In this document: positions 32,735 to 42,213 of the stretch, in pieces | Layout: every line of letters begins with the position of its first letter | Position numbering within the stretch: position 1 is the stretch's first letter | DNA from: Olsenella urininfantis | Lineage (GTDB): Bacteria > Actinomycetota > Coriobacteriia > Coriobacteriales > Atopobiaceae | Length of the DNA: 64,000 nt | Direction of reading: 5' to 3' | Assembly: GCF_900155635.1 (NCBI RefSeq) | Contig: NZ_LT732540.1 | Span: 1,028,365 to 1,092,364 of the forward strand | Notes under the pieces: model-generated | What the model was told of the DNA's origin: nothing | The model's input: only the letters and a program-made list of their open reading frames with translations | The model's database searches: none | Program-made: the position numbers and the translations under genes

Positions 32735-32986
32735 ATGAAGACCTCAGACATCGCCCCCGAGCAGGTTGACAACCTCGTTGGCATGCTGGACGGATACGTT
32801 GAGCAGGGGGGGCATCACCTCAACGTGAACGTCTTCACCAAGGACACCCTGCTCGACGCCCAGGCCCATCCCGAGAAGTACCCCCAGCTCACCATTCGCG
32901 TCTCTGGCTACGCCGTCAAGTTCAACTCTCTCACCAAGGAGCAGCAGGACGACGTAATCTCGCGCACCTTCCACGAGTCGCTCTAG
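32735..32986 (+). CDS. grcA: Stand-alone glycyl-radical domain (GrcA/YfiD-like), second part of split PFL
   Basis: 83 residues aligning to the C-terminus of [61 protein letters not shown]. The radical-bearing residue is Gly58 in RVSGYAV. It has its own ATG at 32735 and a good GAAAGGA ribosome site. In Escherichia coli YfiD (GrcA) can replace a damaged PFL C-terminus, but that host also has a full-length PFL; here pflB itself lacks the domain, so this protein should be obligatory. Lies between pflB and pflA, so stoichiometry and activation are coordinated. Confidence 0.9.
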   Translation: MKTSDIAPEQVDNLVGMLDGYVEQGGHHLNVNVFTKDTLLDAQAHPEKYPQLTIRVSGYAVKFNSLTKEQQDDVISRTFHESL

Positions 32987-33013
32987 GCCGTGGGCCCAAA
33001 GGACAACAACGCG

Positions 33014-33778
33014 ATGGAGGTGGACCCGCTCGCCGTGCGTGGGCGGGTCCACTCCGTTGAGAGCTTCGGCACCGTTGACGGGCCGGGACGGCGCATGGTG
33101 GTCTTCTGCCAGGGCTGCCCCCTGAGGTGCGCCTACTGCCACAACCCAGACACCTGGGACTTCGCGGGAGGCTCCGAGACGAGCGTCGCCGAGCTGCTCG
33201 AGCGCTTCGAGCGCAACCGGGCGTTCTACCGCGGGGGCGGGCTCACCGTGAGCGGGGGCGAGCCGCTCGCGCAGCCGGAGTTCGCAGGCGCGCTCTTCCG
33301 GGCCGCCCACGAGAGCCCGAGGGGGCGCATACACACCTGCCTGGACAGCTCGGGCGGCGCATGGGACCCATGCCGGCCAGAGCGCTTCGAGGAGCTTCTC
33401 GCCCACACGGACCTGGTGCTGCTGGACATCAAGCACAGCGACCCCGCGGCGCACCGCTGGCTCTGCGGCGCCGACCAGGAAAGGATCCTGTCCTTCGCCG
33501 ACGAGCTCTCCGCACGAAGGCTGCCCGTGCTCGTCCGTCACGTGGTGGTGCCGGGAATCACGGACTCTCCCCGCGAGCTTCGGGAGCTTGGCAGGCTCAT
33601 CGCGCGCTGGGACAACGTGGTTGGGCTGGACCTGCTCCCCTATCACACCATGGGCCTGCCCAAGTACGAGCGCCTGGGCATCCCCTGCCGCCTGAAGGAC
33701 ACTCCCCCCATGGAGGCCTCGCGCATGGGGGAGCTCCGCGAGCTGGTGCTGAGGGCCCGTGCCGACGAGAGGCGCTAG
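33014..33778 (+). CDS. pflA: Pyruvate formate-lyase activating enzyme (radical SAM)
   Basis: 254 residues from the ATG at 33014 (AAAGGA upstream); an in-frame GTG at 32990 would add 8. The radical-SAM cluster is GCPLRCAYCHNPDTW, with the CxxxCxxC that binds the 4Fe-4S cluster. GGLTVSGGEPLAQPEF is the SAM-binding GGE motif, and HTDLVLLDIKH plus LPYHTMGLPKYE complete the PFL-activase signature. It generates the glycyl radical, here presumably on Gly58 of the separate small subunit. Its stop overlaps that of the convergent DAHP synthase in a shared CTAG (33775-33778). Confidence 0.95.
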   Translation: MEVDPLAVRGRVHSVESFGTVDGPGRRMVVFCQGCPLRCAYCHNPDTWDFAGGSETSVAELLERFERNRAFYRGGGLTVSGGEPLAQPEFAGALFRAAHESPRGRIHTCLDSSGGAWDPCRPERFEELLAHTDLVLLDIKHSDPAAHRWLCGADQERILSFADELSARRLPVLVRHVVVPGITDSPRELRELGRLIARWDNVVGLDLLPYHTMGLPKYERLGIPCRLKDTPPMEASRMGELRELVLRARADERR

Positions 33779-34803
33779 AGGCGCTCGGCCATGTCCAGCA
33801 CGAGGAGCTCGGTCCTCTCCCAGCCCAGGCAGGCATCCGTGATGGACTTGCCAAACACGCCGCCGCCCACTCCCTGCGCCCCGTCCACCAGGTAGGACTC
33901 CACCATGAAGCCACGGAAGAGGCCTGCGACGACCTGGCTGCGGCTCACGCTGTCGAGCACCTCGTTGACGATGCGCATCTGCTCCAGCGGCCTCTTGCCC
34001 GAGTTGTCATGGTTGCAGTCGATGAGCACGGCGGGGTTGGCGTAGCGCGGCGAGACGTACCGCTCTGCCAGGCGCTCCAGGTACTCGAAGTGGTAGTTGG
34101 GGTAGTTGAGGCCGTCCGAGCCCGTGTAGCCGCGCAGCAGCGCATGGGCCAGCGGGTTTCCCGTGGTCTCGACCTCCCAGTTTCGATAGATGAAGGTCTG
34201 CGGGGCCTGTGCGGCGAAGATCGAGTTGAGCATCACCGCCGTGGACCCGCTCGTGGGGTTCTTCATGCCCACCGGCACGGGAATCCCGCCGGCAACCAGG
34301 CGATGCTCCTGGTTCTCAACCGAGCGCGCGCCCACGGCAACGTAGCTCAAAAGGTCGACGAGGTACTGGTAGTTGGAGGGATAGAGCATCTCGTCGGCCG
34401 TGAACATGCCCGTCTCCTCCACCACGCGCAGGTGCATGCGGCGGATGGCCTTGATGCCCTCCAGGAGGTCGGGATCGCCCTCGGGCGTTGGGTTGTGCAG
34501 GAGCCCCTTGTAGCCGGTGCCCTTGGTGCGGGGTTTGTTGGTGTAGACGCGTGGCACCAGCAGGAGCTTCTCGGCAACGCGCTCCTGCAGGCGGGCCAGG
34601 CGGCACACGTACTCCAAGACCGAGTCCTCGCGGTCCGCGGAGCAGGGGCCCACCACCAGCAGGTGACGGCCGCTCTCGCCGCGGATGATGGCCGCAAGCT
34701 CCGCGTCGAAGCCCTGCTTGCGCGCGGCCATGCCGGCCGAGAGGGGCATCTCCTCACGGATCTCCTGGGGAATGGGCAGGCGACGCCTGAAGCTCATGGA
34801 CAT
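33775..34803 (-). CDS. 3-deoxy-7-phosphoheptulonate synthase (class I DAHP synthase)
   Basis: 342 residues of the AroG/AroF/AroH type. VVGPCSADREDSVLEYVCRL, VPRVYTNKPRTKGTGYKGLL, then MFTADEMLYPSNYQYLVDLL, VGMKNPTSGSTAVMLNSIF and LIDCNHDNSGKRPLEQM are all family blocks. It joins phosphoenolpyruvate and erythrose-4-phosphate to start the shikimate pathway, in the cytoplasm, using a metal. The Cys in GPCS and the His in CNHDN are metal ligands. Feedback specificity (Phe, Tyr or Trp) cannot be read. Its last 4 bases overlap the end of pflA. Confidence 0.95.
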   Translation of the reverse strand: MSMSFRRRLPIPQEIREEMPLSAGMAARKQGFDAELAAIIRGESGRHLLVVGPCSADREDSVLEYVCRLARLQERVAEKLLLVPRVYTNKPRTKGTGYKGLLHNPTPEGDPDLLEGIKAIRRMHLRVVEETGMFTADEMLYPSNYQYLVDLLSYVAVGARSVENQEHRLVAGGIPVPVGMKNPTSGSTAVMLNSIFAAQAPQTFIYRNWEVETTGNPLAHALLRGYTGSDGLNYPNYHFEYLERLAERYVSPRYANPAVLIDCNHDNSGKRPLEQMRIVNEVLDSVSRSQVVAGLFRGFMVESYLVDGAQGVGGGVFGKSITDACLGWERTELLVLDMAERL

Positions 34804-34905
34804 GGGATGCCTCCGAAGCAGAGCGTGGGATATGGTCCTGGTCGATGTGGGGCATTATGACACGAGCCGGCAACGCCGCGGCGCTCGCATTGGTCAGGGG
34901 CCTCG

Positions 34906-36750
34906 CTACACCAACGCGCCAAGAACCCAGTGCAGCCAGCGGAGCGATGCGGGCTCGCCCGCGTAGGCCTCCATTGCCGCCCTTGCCATCTCCACGTCGT
35001 CCGTGATGATGTTGTCCGCCCCGTTCGAGATGGCACGGCTCACGGTCTCGGGGCTGTTCGCGGTCCAGACGAGCACCTCCTTGCCATGCTGGTGCAGGTA
35101 GCGCACGAAGGGCCGGGTAGCGCTGGTCCCCTCTATCGAGAAGCAGTCTGCGGCATCAAGCTGGCACACGTCGCCGTAGGCCAGCGTCATCACGTAGGCG
35201 CGCGGAATCTCTGGCGCCAGGTCGCGCATGCGAAGCAGGGTGGAGTAGGACATGGACGTCACCATGCAGCCCCGCTCGTAGCCCGACTCCCTGAGCAGGG
35301 CCGCGGTGGTCTCCTCGAGCCGTCTCTCGTGACCCGTGGGCTTGAGCTCTATGTTGAGGCGCACGCCCCTCTCCTTGGCCCATGCGAGCACCTCCGAGAG
35401 CAGCGGGTAGCGCACGCCTGCAAACTCCGGCGAGAGATGCGAGCCCGCGTCCAGCTGGCGGATCTCGTCCATGGTCAGCTCCCAGGCGCACTTGTCCACT
35501 CCCGAGATGCGCCTGAGCCTGCTGTCATGGCTCACAAAGAGCACGCCGTCGGCGCTCTGCTGCACATCCAGCTCGATCCAGTCGGCCCCGCGCTCGAAGG
35601 CGGCCTGAAAGGCGGGCAGGGTGTTCTCCGGGAAGTCCCTTGGGGAGCCACGATGGGCGCTCACCTGCACCTGGGGCTGCACGTGGGAGCCCCTCTCCCA
35701 GGGAAGTCCCCCCTCGTCCACAGACCCGATGGCCGCGGTGCCCACGCCCGCCAGGAGCAGCCAGACGCCCAGAAGCGCCAGAACGCGCGCCGCGCCTCGG
35801 CACCGGTCCCTCCCGTGCCGCGAGCCCTCCTGGGGCAGCCCCACCGCAGGCGCCAGCTCGCCGCGCTCCTCAAGGCGCCTCCACCAACGCACGCTCACGC
35901 AGGCAAACCCCGCCGCCCCAGAGAGGCAGACCGAAAGGCTCGCCACGGCCAGGGCTGGAAGGGCGAGAAACACCAGCGCGAACGAGAGGAGCGGGCCATC
36001 CAGGGGAAGGATCCTCTCGGCAAGCAGCACCAGAAGGAGCAATGAGAGAACCGCAAGGCCCGCCAGCACCATCAGCCCCAGCTGCAGGAGGGCGATGGAC
36101 ACGAGGTCTGCGATCAGGTGCCTGCGCGTCAGCTCCTGGGAGCGCGCCACCGAGGACGTGAAGCTCCGGCCCTCCAGCACGAAGGCATGGAAGACGAATA
36201 TCCAGCGCATGAGCAGCGCGCCAGCCAGGACGCCGATGACCACCGCGGCTGCCGACAAGAGCAGGCTGGTGCTGACAAACTCCTCCACGAACTCCGGAAG
36301 CGCCACGTAGCGCACGACGCCCGAGGAGAGCGAGAGGTTGAGCAGGGGCACCAGGAGCAGGGCGTAGAGGGGCAGGAGCGCGTTGCGAGGCAGAAGGCAG
36401 CACAGCGCCCTGGGCAGCGCGTACCCCATGGCAGCGCGCACGCTCACCCGCTCTCCCGCGCGCGAGCTCTCCAGCATCACCAGCACCACGGAAACCTCGA
36501 AGACCGTAAGCGCGCAGAGCAGCAGGAGCACCAGCGCCGCCCCCGCGACAACCACTGGCTGCAAGGCAAAGGAGGAGACGTTCTCCCAGCTCAGAAACGT
36601 GAAGCCCGTAAGGTGCATGGCAAGGTCGAGCAGCAGCCTGAGCGCTGGCCCCAAAAGGGCCGCGCACGAGAGGCGAAACGCCAGCTCGAAGCACACGAGC
36701 GGTCGCAGGTTGGCAAGCAGCAGGCGCGCGGTGCGCAGCAGGGTCCTCAT
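34906..36750 (-). CDS. Membrane glycerophosphodiester phosphodiesterase
   Basis: 614 residues from the ATG at 36750 with GGAGGGAGG upstream; a longer reading to 36837 is not supported. The first 350 residues carry about eight hydrophobic helices (membrane domain of the GdpP/YqiK-like GDPD family), then a TM near [15 protein letters not shown]. The GDPD domain follows: [20 protein letters not shown] has the catalytic His-Arg, and [20 protein letters not shown] the catalytic Glu-x-Asp and His. It cleaves glycerophosphodiesters, from lipid or teichoic acid, to glycerol-3-phosphate, outside the cell or at the membrane. [15 protein letters not shown] is the conserved C-terminal part. Confidence 0.9.
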   Translation of the reverse strand: MRTLLRTARLLLANLRPLVCFELAFRLSCAALLGPALRLLLDLAMHLTGFTFLSWENVSSFALQPVVVAGAALVLLLLCALTVFEVSVVLVMLESSRAGERVSVRAAMGYALPRALCCLLPRNALLPLYALLLVPLLNLSLSSGVVRYVALPEFVEEFVSTSLLLSAAAVVIGVLAGALLMRWIFVFHAFVLEGRSFTSSVARSQELTRRHLIADLVSIALLQLGLMVLAGLAVLSLLLLVLLAERILPLDGPLLSFALVFLALPALAVASLSVCLSGAAGFACVSVRWWRRLEERGELAPAVGLPQEGSRHGRDRCRGAARVLALLGVWLLLAGVGTAAIGSVDEGGLPWERGSHVQPQVQVSAHRGSPRDFPENTLPAFQAAFERGADWIELDVQQSADGVLFVSHDSRLRRISGVDKCAWELTMDEIRQLDAGSHLSPEFAGVRYPLLSEVLAWAKERGVRLNIELKPTGHERRLEETTAALLRESGYERGCMVTSMSYSTLLRMRDLAPEIPRAYVMTLAYGDVCQLDAADCFSIEGTSATRPFVRYLHQHGKEVLVWTANSPETVSRAISNGADNIITDDVEMARAAMEAYAGEPASLRWLHWVLGALV

Positions 36751-36916
36751 GCGCCTCCCTCCAGGCAAATCAGCTCTCGGTGACAGGCTGAGCCTAGCAG
36801 AACGCTCGGGCAACAAACAAAGAGCCCGCAGTGCCACACGCCAAGGACATCTCGCCGGGACGTGTGCCCGGCTCGCCTATCATGGGAGCGTACACTCACC
36901 GAGGCAAGGAGGAAGC

Positions 36917-38461
36917 ATGCCCTGCACCACCATTCTGGTAGGCAAGAACGCCAGCTACGATGGGTCAACCATCATCGCACGCAACGAGGACTCCCCTTCC
37001 GGGCAGTTCAACGCCAAGCGCATGAGGGTGGTCCATCCCCAAGACCAGCCGAGGCACTACCGCTCCGTGCTGAGCCACGTTGAGATCGACCTGCCCGACA
37101 ACCCCCAGCGATACACCTCCGTCCCCGACGCGGACGGCAAGGAGGGCATCTGGGCCTCGGCCGGCATCAACGAGTCCAACGTGGCCATGTCCGCCACCGA
37201 GACCCTCACCTCGAACGAGCGCGTGCTAGGCGCGGACCCGCTGGTTGAGCTCGAGGCCGCGCGAGGGGTCGAGGGGGAGGAGGGCTACGTGCCCGAGCGT
37301 CCCGGCGGCATCGGAGAGGAGGACCTGGTAACGCTGGTCCTTCCCTACGTCAGGAGCGCGCGCGAGGGCGTCCGTCGCCTGGGGGCCCTCCTCGAGGAGT
37401 TTGGCACCTACGAGATGAACGGCATAGCATTCAGCGACGTTGACGAGGTGTGGTGGCTGGAGACCGTGGGCGGACACCACTGGATCGCCCGCCGTGTGCC
37501 CGACGACTGCTACGTGACCATGCCCAACCAGCTGGGCATCGACGACTTCGACCTGGACGACGCCCTGGACAGCCAGCGCGACTTCATGTGCTCGGCTGAC
37601 CTCGCGGAGTGGATGGACGCCAACCACCTGGACCTCACCCTTGACCTGGACCTCTGGGACGACGAGGGGGACGAGGCCGCGGAGGCGCCGCGTATCTTCA
37701 ACCCGCGCGACGCCTTTGGCAGCCACTCTGACGCCGACCACGTCTACAACACGCCCCGCGCATGGTCCATGCACCGCTTCCTGGCGCCCCACGAGGGCTG
37801 GGAGGGCCCGGCCGCGGCCTGGGGGCCAGAGTCCGACGACATCCCCTGGTGCCTGATCCCCGAGCGCAAGGTCACCATAGAGGACGTGAAGTACGTCCTG
37901 TCCCTGCACTACCAGGGCACCGAGTTTGACCCCTACGGCCACAAGGGCACGGAGGCGAGCCGCGGGGCCTACCGTCCCATCGGCATCAACCGCAACTGTC
38001 AGCTGGCCGTGCTGCAGATCAGCCCCAACCTGCCCGAGAGCTGCCGCGCCATCCAGTGGATGGCGTTCGGCTGCAACGCCTTCAACGCGCTGGTGCCGCT
38101 CTTCGCCAACGTGGACGAGACGCCCGAGTACCTCTCCAACACCAACGCCCACCACGTGAGCACCGAGAGCTTCTACTGGGCGAACCGCCTGGTGGCGGCC
38201 CTGGCCGACGCGCACTTCAACGACTGCGCGGCACATGTGGAGCGCTACCAGCTTGCCGTGGGCTCCAAGGGCCATGCGCTGGTGGCGAAGGCGTGCCGCG
38301 AGGCCGGGCAGCTCCCGTACGAGAAGGCCACAGCCACGCTGCAGGAGGCCAACGCCCAGATCTCTGACATGCTCCGGGAGGAGACCGACGGGCTGCTGTC
38401 CAACGTGCTATACAGCGCCAGCATGGGCATGCGGAACGCCTTCTCGCGCAGCGACGGCTAG
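36917..38461 (+). CDS. C69-family dipeptidase (PepD-like)
   Basis: 514 residues from the ATG at 36917 (AAGGAGGAAGC upstream). [20 protein letters not shown] is the PepD opening, with Cys3 as the nucleophile of peptidase family C69 (N-terminal nucleophile class); [20 protein letters not shown] follows. [24 protein letters not shown] sequence ([14 protein letters not shown]) and [13 protein letters not shown] are the expected conserved blocks. It hydrolyses dipeptides in the cytoplasm; no signal peptide. A terminator follows at 38493. Confidence 0.93.
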   Translation: MPCTTILVGKNASYDGSTIIARNEDSPSGQFNAKRMRVVHPQDQPRHYRSVLSHVEIDLPDNPQRYTSVPDADGKEGIWASAGINESNVAMSATETLTSNERVLGADPLVELEAARGVEGEEGYVPERPGGIGEEDLVTLVLPYVRSAREGVRRLGALLEEFGTYEMNGIAFSDVDEVWWLETVGGHHWIARRVPDDCYVTMPNQLGIDDFDLDDALDSQRDFMCSADLAEWMDANHLDLTLDLDLWDDEGDEAAEAPRIFNPRDAFGSHSDADHVYNTPRAWSMHRFLAPHEGWEGPAAAWGPESDDIPWCLIPERKVTIEDVKYVLSLHYQGTEFDPYGHKGTEASRGAYRPIGINRNCQLAVLQISPNLPESCRAIQWMAFGCNAFNALVPLFANVDETPEYLSNTNAHHVSTESFYWANRLVAALADAHFNDCAAHVERYQLAVGSKGHALVAKACREAGQLPYEKATATLQEANAQISDMLREETDGLLSNVLYSASMGMRNAFSRSDG

Positions 38462-38492
38462 GCCCCGTCCCACGCGTTCTCGCCCCAACGAA

Positions 38493-38528
38493 GGCGGCCC
38501 GTCTCCGATCGCTCGGGGGCGGGCCGCC
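38493..38528 (+). terminator. Terminator-like hairpin after the dipeptidase
   Basis: GGCGGCCCG (38493-38501) pairs with CGGGCCGCC (38520-38528), followed by ACTCTTTG. The stem is strong but the U-tract is short. Confidence 0.6.
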
Positions 38529-38570
38529 ACTCTTTGCGGGCCAGCAGGCCGTGAGGCGGGAGACCCGTCA

Positions 38571-38644
38571 CCGCGAGAGGCGAGATGTGAGTAGATTTCC
38601 TCCCAAAACGACGGGGAAAGCTACACATATCTCGCCTCTCGCGG
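38571..38644. repeat. Long inverted repeat between convergent genes
   Basis: CCGCGAGAGGCGAGATGTG (38571-38589) pairs with 38624-38644 (its reverse complement plus a 2-base insert). The loop is 34 bases. Sits between the dipeptidase terminator and the cell-wall hydrolase stop, so it can serve the minus-strand gene; also worth checking as a repeat family. Confidence 0.65.
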
Positions 38645-38671
38645 CAGGAACGGAGCGTAGCGCGAGAAGCC

Positions 38672-39850
38672 CTAACCCAGCGGGACCCCCATGCACCAGC
38701 CCCAGCGCGGGGTCACGGTGCCGCCGTAATAGCTTATCCAGCTGCTGACGCTGCTGCTGCGAATGAAGCCCACGTTGTCCATCACGGTGCCGCCACCCAC
38801 GTAGATGCCCACGTGGCCATAGATCTGGCCTGCGGCGGAGTAGGGGTAGGACGAGACGGCGATGATCATGCCGGGCTGCAGGTTGGAGAGGTTGGAGCTC
38901 GTGCACCAGGCGTTGTACATGTCGCAGGCATTGCCGCCGGGATACCCGAAGCCGGCGGCCTGGAAGACCTGTGAGACCCACATGGCGCACCAGCCGGGAC
39001 CAGGGGACCCCACGGCGTGGCAGGCGTTGATGACGGCCTGCTGGGAGCCGCTGCCGGCCCCTCCTCCGCTCAGGTTGCCCGAGACGCCCGGGCCGCCTCC
39101 TGCGCCGGTGTTGGCCGCTGCCGCCGCGGCTGCGGCGGCCTCCTCCTGGCGGCGCTTCTCCTCCGCCTGCGCCTGAAGCGCGGAGTCGCGCTGGGCCATG
39201 AGGTCCTTCATCTGCTGGCTAAGGCCCGACAGGATCTTCTGGACCTCCTCCTGCTTGGCCTGCATGGCGCCCATCTGGTCCTGCTGGGCCCGCGAGAGCT
39301 TCTCCAGCTCTGCCTTCTGGCCCTCAAGCTGCGCCTTCTCACCACTCAGCCGCTCCTTGAGACCCTTGACCTCATCGATCATGGAGCGGTCCCTCTCGGA
39401 GACCTTGTCAAGGTAGTAGATGCTCGAGCTGAGCTCCTCCAGGCTGGTGGAGTTGAGCAGGATGGAGAGCATGTCGTTTCCACCGGTCTTGTAGGCGCTG
39501 GACATGCGCTTCGAGAGAAGGCCCTGCTTCTCCTCCAGGTCGGCCTGGGTCTTGTCGATCTGGGCCTGGGTCTTGTCGATCTTGCCCTGGGTGGACTCGA
39601 CCTCGTCGAGCGTCTTGGCGTGCTCGGCGGCAAGCGCTGAGTAGTCCTTGGCGATCTGGTCGAGCTGGGCCTGGACGGAGTCGAGCTCGGACTGGGCGGC
39701 CGCAAGGTCCGCCTCTGCCTTCGCCACGTCCTGCGCCGTGTCTGCCCAGGTGGAGCGGGGGCTCAGGCCAAGACCCGCCATGGCCACGGAAAGGCCGCCA
39801 AACATGAGCTTGAGCGCGTTGCGGCGCGAGATGCTGTCTGTATGAGGCAC
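38672..39850 (-). CDS. Secreted coiled-coil peptidoglycan hydrolase with CHAP/NlpC-like domain
   Basis: 392 residues from a GTG at 39850 (AGGGGAT upstream). SRRNALKLMFGGLSVAMAGL is a Tat-like signal peptide ending near TWA-DT. Residues 40-230 are a long coiled coil (repeats like KIDKTQAQIDKTQADLEEKQ) with the LSSSIYYLDKVSERD region typical of the PcsB/YddH-like amidase partners. An Ala/Gly linker precedes a C-terminal domain with GWCAMWVSQVFQAAGFG (catalytic Cys) and YGHVGIYVGGGTVMDN (His), the CHAP/NlpC pattern. It should cleave cell-wall peptides during division, probably controlled by FtsX-like partners. Confidence 0.85.
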   Translation of the reverse strand: MPHTDSISRRNALKLMFGGLSVAMAGLGLSPRSTWADTAQDVAKAEADLAAAQSELDSVQAQLDQIAKDYSALAAEHAKTLDEVESTQGKIDKTQAQIDKTQADLEEKQGLLSKRMSSAYKTGGNDMLSILLNSTSLEELSSSIYYLDKVSERDRSMIDEVKGLKERLSGEKAQLEGQKAELEKLSRAQQDQMGAMQAKQEEVQKILSGLSQQMKDLMAQRDSALQAQAEEKRRQEEAAAAAAAAANTGAGGGPGVSGNLSGGGAGSGSQQAVINACHAVGSPGPGWCAMWVSQVFQAAGFGYPGGNACDMYNAWCTSSNLSNLQPGMIIAVSSYPYSAAGQIYGHVGIYVGGGTVMDNVGFIRSSSVSSWISYYGGTVTPRWGWCMGVPLG

Positions 39851-39983
39851 GATATCCCCTGTTCGGTCCGAATGCGCTGCGAGTGCGCGGGCGCAGGAGC
39901 GTTCCTTAGCATAGTACTCGCTCGAAGCCCTTGCGTCCAAACGCCACCAGTGGCCTTCACATGCCTTAGACGAGACCAAAGCG

Positions 39984-40775
39984 CTACTTCACAGGCGAGC
40001 CGCACTCACCGCAGAAGTGGGCGCCCGGCTTCAGGGGCATGCCGCACCGGGAGCAGAAGCGAGCATCACTCTCCTCAGGCGCAATCTCATGAGCTGGGGA
40101 AACCGTCTCAAGTTGAGCATGCTCCCCAAGGCTGGCATCCAGGATGCCTCGAACCTGCCGTGCGGCTCCACGCGCCGCCTCGGTGGCGGTGCGCACGTAC
40201 TCCTCGCGCCTCTCCCTGGGCAGGGCCCCCTCCACAACCTCGCCCAACTTGACCTTCTCCACGGGCACGTGCCTGCCACGGCTCTCGAGCAGCTCCCAGG
40301 CGCAGGCCAGCGTCACCGCAACGAGAACCAGGAGGTAGGCCCAGCCCAGCACGGAGAGGCCGAAGTACTTAGCGTAGCCCTCCTCCAAGGTGACGTGCCT
40401 GCTGGCAAAGAACAGCAGCAGGTAGAGCGAGGAGGGGATGAGGGCCCGACTCAGCCATTTGCCGCCACCGTGCTGGGCCAGGAACACCGTGAGGGCAGGG
40501 AGAAGCAGGTAGATGATGTAGGCGGCAGACCCATCAGAACTGACGCGATACGTTTCCGACTCGGTGAGAAGTTGGAAGAGCGAGAAGGTCAGCCTGGTAG
40601 TGGACGTGAGCTCGAAGTAGTAGATGGGAGCCACGAAGCCCACGCACAAGGTCAGGCCCAGGATGACGATCGCCTGCCTGCGGTCCTCGCGTCCCCACTG
40701 GGCAAGCGGCTTCAGAAAGCCAATCCTCGCAGGGAATTCCCCGACGACGCCGTTCCGAGACTCGTTGTTGCTCAT
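39984..40775 (-). CDS. Membrane protein with C-terminal zinc-ribbon
   Basis: 263 residues from the ATG at 40775 with CAGGAGGAAGC upstream. About five membrane helices: IVILGLTLCVGFVAPIYYF near residue 40, YIIYLLLPALTVFLAQ, LIPSSLYLLLFFAS, VLGWAYLLVLVAVTLACAW. A charged stretch, then the C-terminal FCSRCGMPLKPGAHFCGECG is a zinc-ribbon with two CxxC pairs, of the kind often placed at the end of prokaryotic membrane proteins of unknown function. It precedes the hydrolase but is not obviously its partner. Confidence 0.7.
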   Translation of the reverse strand: MSNNESRNGVVGEFPARIGFLKPLAQWGREDRRQAIVILGLTLCVGFVAPIYYFELTSTTRLTFSLFQLLTESETYRVSSDGSAAYIIYLLLPALTVFLAQHGGGKWLSRALIPSSLYLLLFFASRHVTLEEGYAKYFGLSVLGWAYLLVLVAVTLACAWELLESRGRHVPVEKVKLGEVVEGALPRERREEYVRTATEAARGAARQVRGILDASLGEHAQLETVSPAHEIAPEESDARFCSRCGMPLKPGAHFCGECGSPVK

Positions 40776-40886
40776 AGTGCTTCCTCCTGACAGTTGGTCC
40801 TTCGCCACATACACAGGGCGCCTCGATAGACGCGAGCGTTGCAAGAAAGCCGAAGTTTTTTTCTCGGCCTCAGAGATGCCGGGACC

Positions 40887-41537
40887 CTACGGAACCCAAA
40901 GCAGCACCAGCCAGGCGGCAAGCGCGATGCCAGGCCCCCAGGGAAAGCCCCTCTCTCCCAATCGGGCACGCAGGCAGAGCCCATGCGCAAGTCCCAAAGC
41001 GCTGGCGAGAGCAAGCAGCAGAAGCCCCCTCTCGAAGCCCGTGAACAGGGCAAGCGCCGAGAGGAGCTTGAGGTCTCCCGCGCCCATGCCAGCCTCTCCC
41101 AGGAGGCGCCTCGCCACGCGTGTCGAGACGAGCAGCAGCGCCAGCATGGCTACCCCACTGGCGAGGCTCCCCGCAGCGTTGGCAACGCCCGCGGCCCCCT
41201 CCGGCACGCGCGCGGCCAGCGCGCCCGCCCGCAGGAGCACAACCGCGCCAACGCAGGGGTTGGGGATGACCCGGGCGTCCAGGTCCGTGAGCGAGACCGT
41301 CAGGAGCAGCAGGAAGAGGAGCGCCAGCTCTGCGGCGTCAACGCCCGCAAGCCGCAGCCAGGACAGCCTTCCCAGCGTTGCCGCGCCAAGGGAGGCGCAC
41401 GCGAGGAGGCGCCACGGTCCTCTCGACACGCGCGGTCCCAAAAGCACGCCGGCCAGGCGCATGGCAGCCAGACCCAGGGCCGCCCCACCAACTACCACCA
41501 GCAACAAGTCGCTGCCCCCCTTCGTCCCTCCCAACAT
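40887..41537 (-). CDS. A24-type prepilin peptidase
   Basis: 216 residues, nearly all membrane helices. Two catalytic aspartates fit the type IV prepilin peptidase family: LTDLDARVIPNP and LLGEAGMGAGDLKLLSALAL (GxGD motif). The N-terminal methyltransferase-like domain of full PilD is absent, as in many Gram-positive and archaeal-type peptidases. It would remove leader peptides from prepilin-like proteins at the inner membrane. No pilin gene is visible in this window. The ATG at 41537 has no strong ribosome site, so the start is uncertain. Confidence 0.8.
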   Translation of the reverse strand: MLGGTKGGSDLLLVVVGGAALGLAAMRLAGVLLGPRVSRGPWRLLACASLGAATLGRLSWLRLAGVDAAELALLFLLLLTVSLTDLDARVIPNPCVGAVVLLRAGALAARVPEGAAGVANAAGSLASGVAMLALLLVSTRVARRLLGEAGMGAGDLKLLSALALFTGFERGLLLLALASALGLAHGLCLRARLGERGFPWGPGIALAAWLVLLWVP

Positions 41538-41694
41538 CCTATGAGGGCCAAGGAGGGCCCTGGGGGCTCAGGGGCGCTTTCGGTTGACAACACCCGCGCA
41601 ACAAGGGGCAAAAATGTGCCTGTGGGGCCTATACTTGCTCTCATTGACCAAAACTGGCGGCCAGCTGGCCGCACAAGGGGAAAGGGAGAGGCGC

Positions 41695-41910
41695 ATGGCA
41701 TGCTTTGTGGTTCCCGCCGGCGAGGTCATCTTCACCCCGCCCTTCCTGACCGCCATGAGCAACGCCGAGGACACCGTCGAGATGCTGCACGAGATGTCCA
41801 CCGTGGGCGTGGGCATGGCCGTGCTGGTCACCTGCGTCTGGGCGCTGGGCTGCCTGGCCATAGACCACGCGGCGGGCATGCGCAAGGCACTGCTCGGCGA
41901 GACCGCCTAG
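41695..41910 (+). CDS. 71-residue single-helix membrane protein
   Basis: ATG at 41695 with GGGAAAGGGAGAGGCGC upstream. MACFVVPAGEVIFTPPFLTA has no signal peptide cleavage site; one clear membrane helix (TVGVGMAVLVTCVWALGCLA) is centred near residue 45. The 41584 ATG upstream is in frame but has no ribosome site. It is followed 8 bases later by another membrane protein gene and then a Crp/Fnr regulator, suggesting one operon. TTGACA at 41584-41589 and TATACT at 41630-41635 are both present but spaced too far apart to be one promoter. Function unknown. Confidence 0.6.
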   Translation: MACFVVPAGEVIFTPPFLTAMSNAEDTVEMLHEMSTVGVGMAVLVTCVWALGCLAIDHAAGMRKALLGETA

Positions 41911-41918
41911 GAGGCGAC

Positions 41919-42212
41919 ATGACGCTCATCCTCACCTTCGCGGCCGCAACAGTGGCCACGGCCATCCTTCTCGCCCGTCCCGCCTGCGCACGCGCGCACA
42001 GGCTGGGCATGCTGGCCCTCATGTACTGGGCAGCCGGCCTCATGTGGTGCGTGGACGGCATCGCCAACGTGCTTTCCGGCGAGCCCTTCGTGGAGCTTGC
42101 CGACCAGGCGGCCATGGCCGACGACGCGCTTCTGGGCGCCTGCGTCATAGCCTTGGGCCTGGCTGTCTGGGCCGTCGCAGGCAGAGTGCGCCCACAACGG
42201 GTTGCGGCCTAG
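41919..42212 (+). CDS. 97-residue membrane protein, paired with the preceding gene
   Basis: ATG at 41919 with GAGGCG upstream, starting 8 bases after the previous stop. MTLILTFAAATVATAILLAR is one helix; AHRLGMLALMYWAAGLMWCV a second; ALLGACVIALGLAVWAVAGR a third. A short charged tail (VRPQRVAA) ends it. It overlaps the Crp/Fnr gene region, which begins 1 base after the stop. Two small membrane proteins plus a regulator is an arrangement I do not recognise as a named system. Confidence 0.65.
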   Translation: MTLILTFAAATVATAILLARPACARAHRLGMLALMYWAAGLMWCVDGIANVLSGEPFVELADQAAMADDALLGACVIALGLAVWAVAGRVRPQRVAA

Positions 42213-42213
42213 C

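Noticed and set aside
32640-32735. A sequencing frameshift splitting pflB from its glycyl-radical domain.
   Set aside because: pflB has a distinct tail and stop, and the small gene has its own ATG and ribosome site 45 bases later; a single indel would not explain both. Still worth resequencing.
36383-36916. The dipeptidase frame extended upstream to 36383.
   Set aside because: C69 peptidases start with MxCTT; the upstream part is antisense to the GDPD gene and has no ribosome site.
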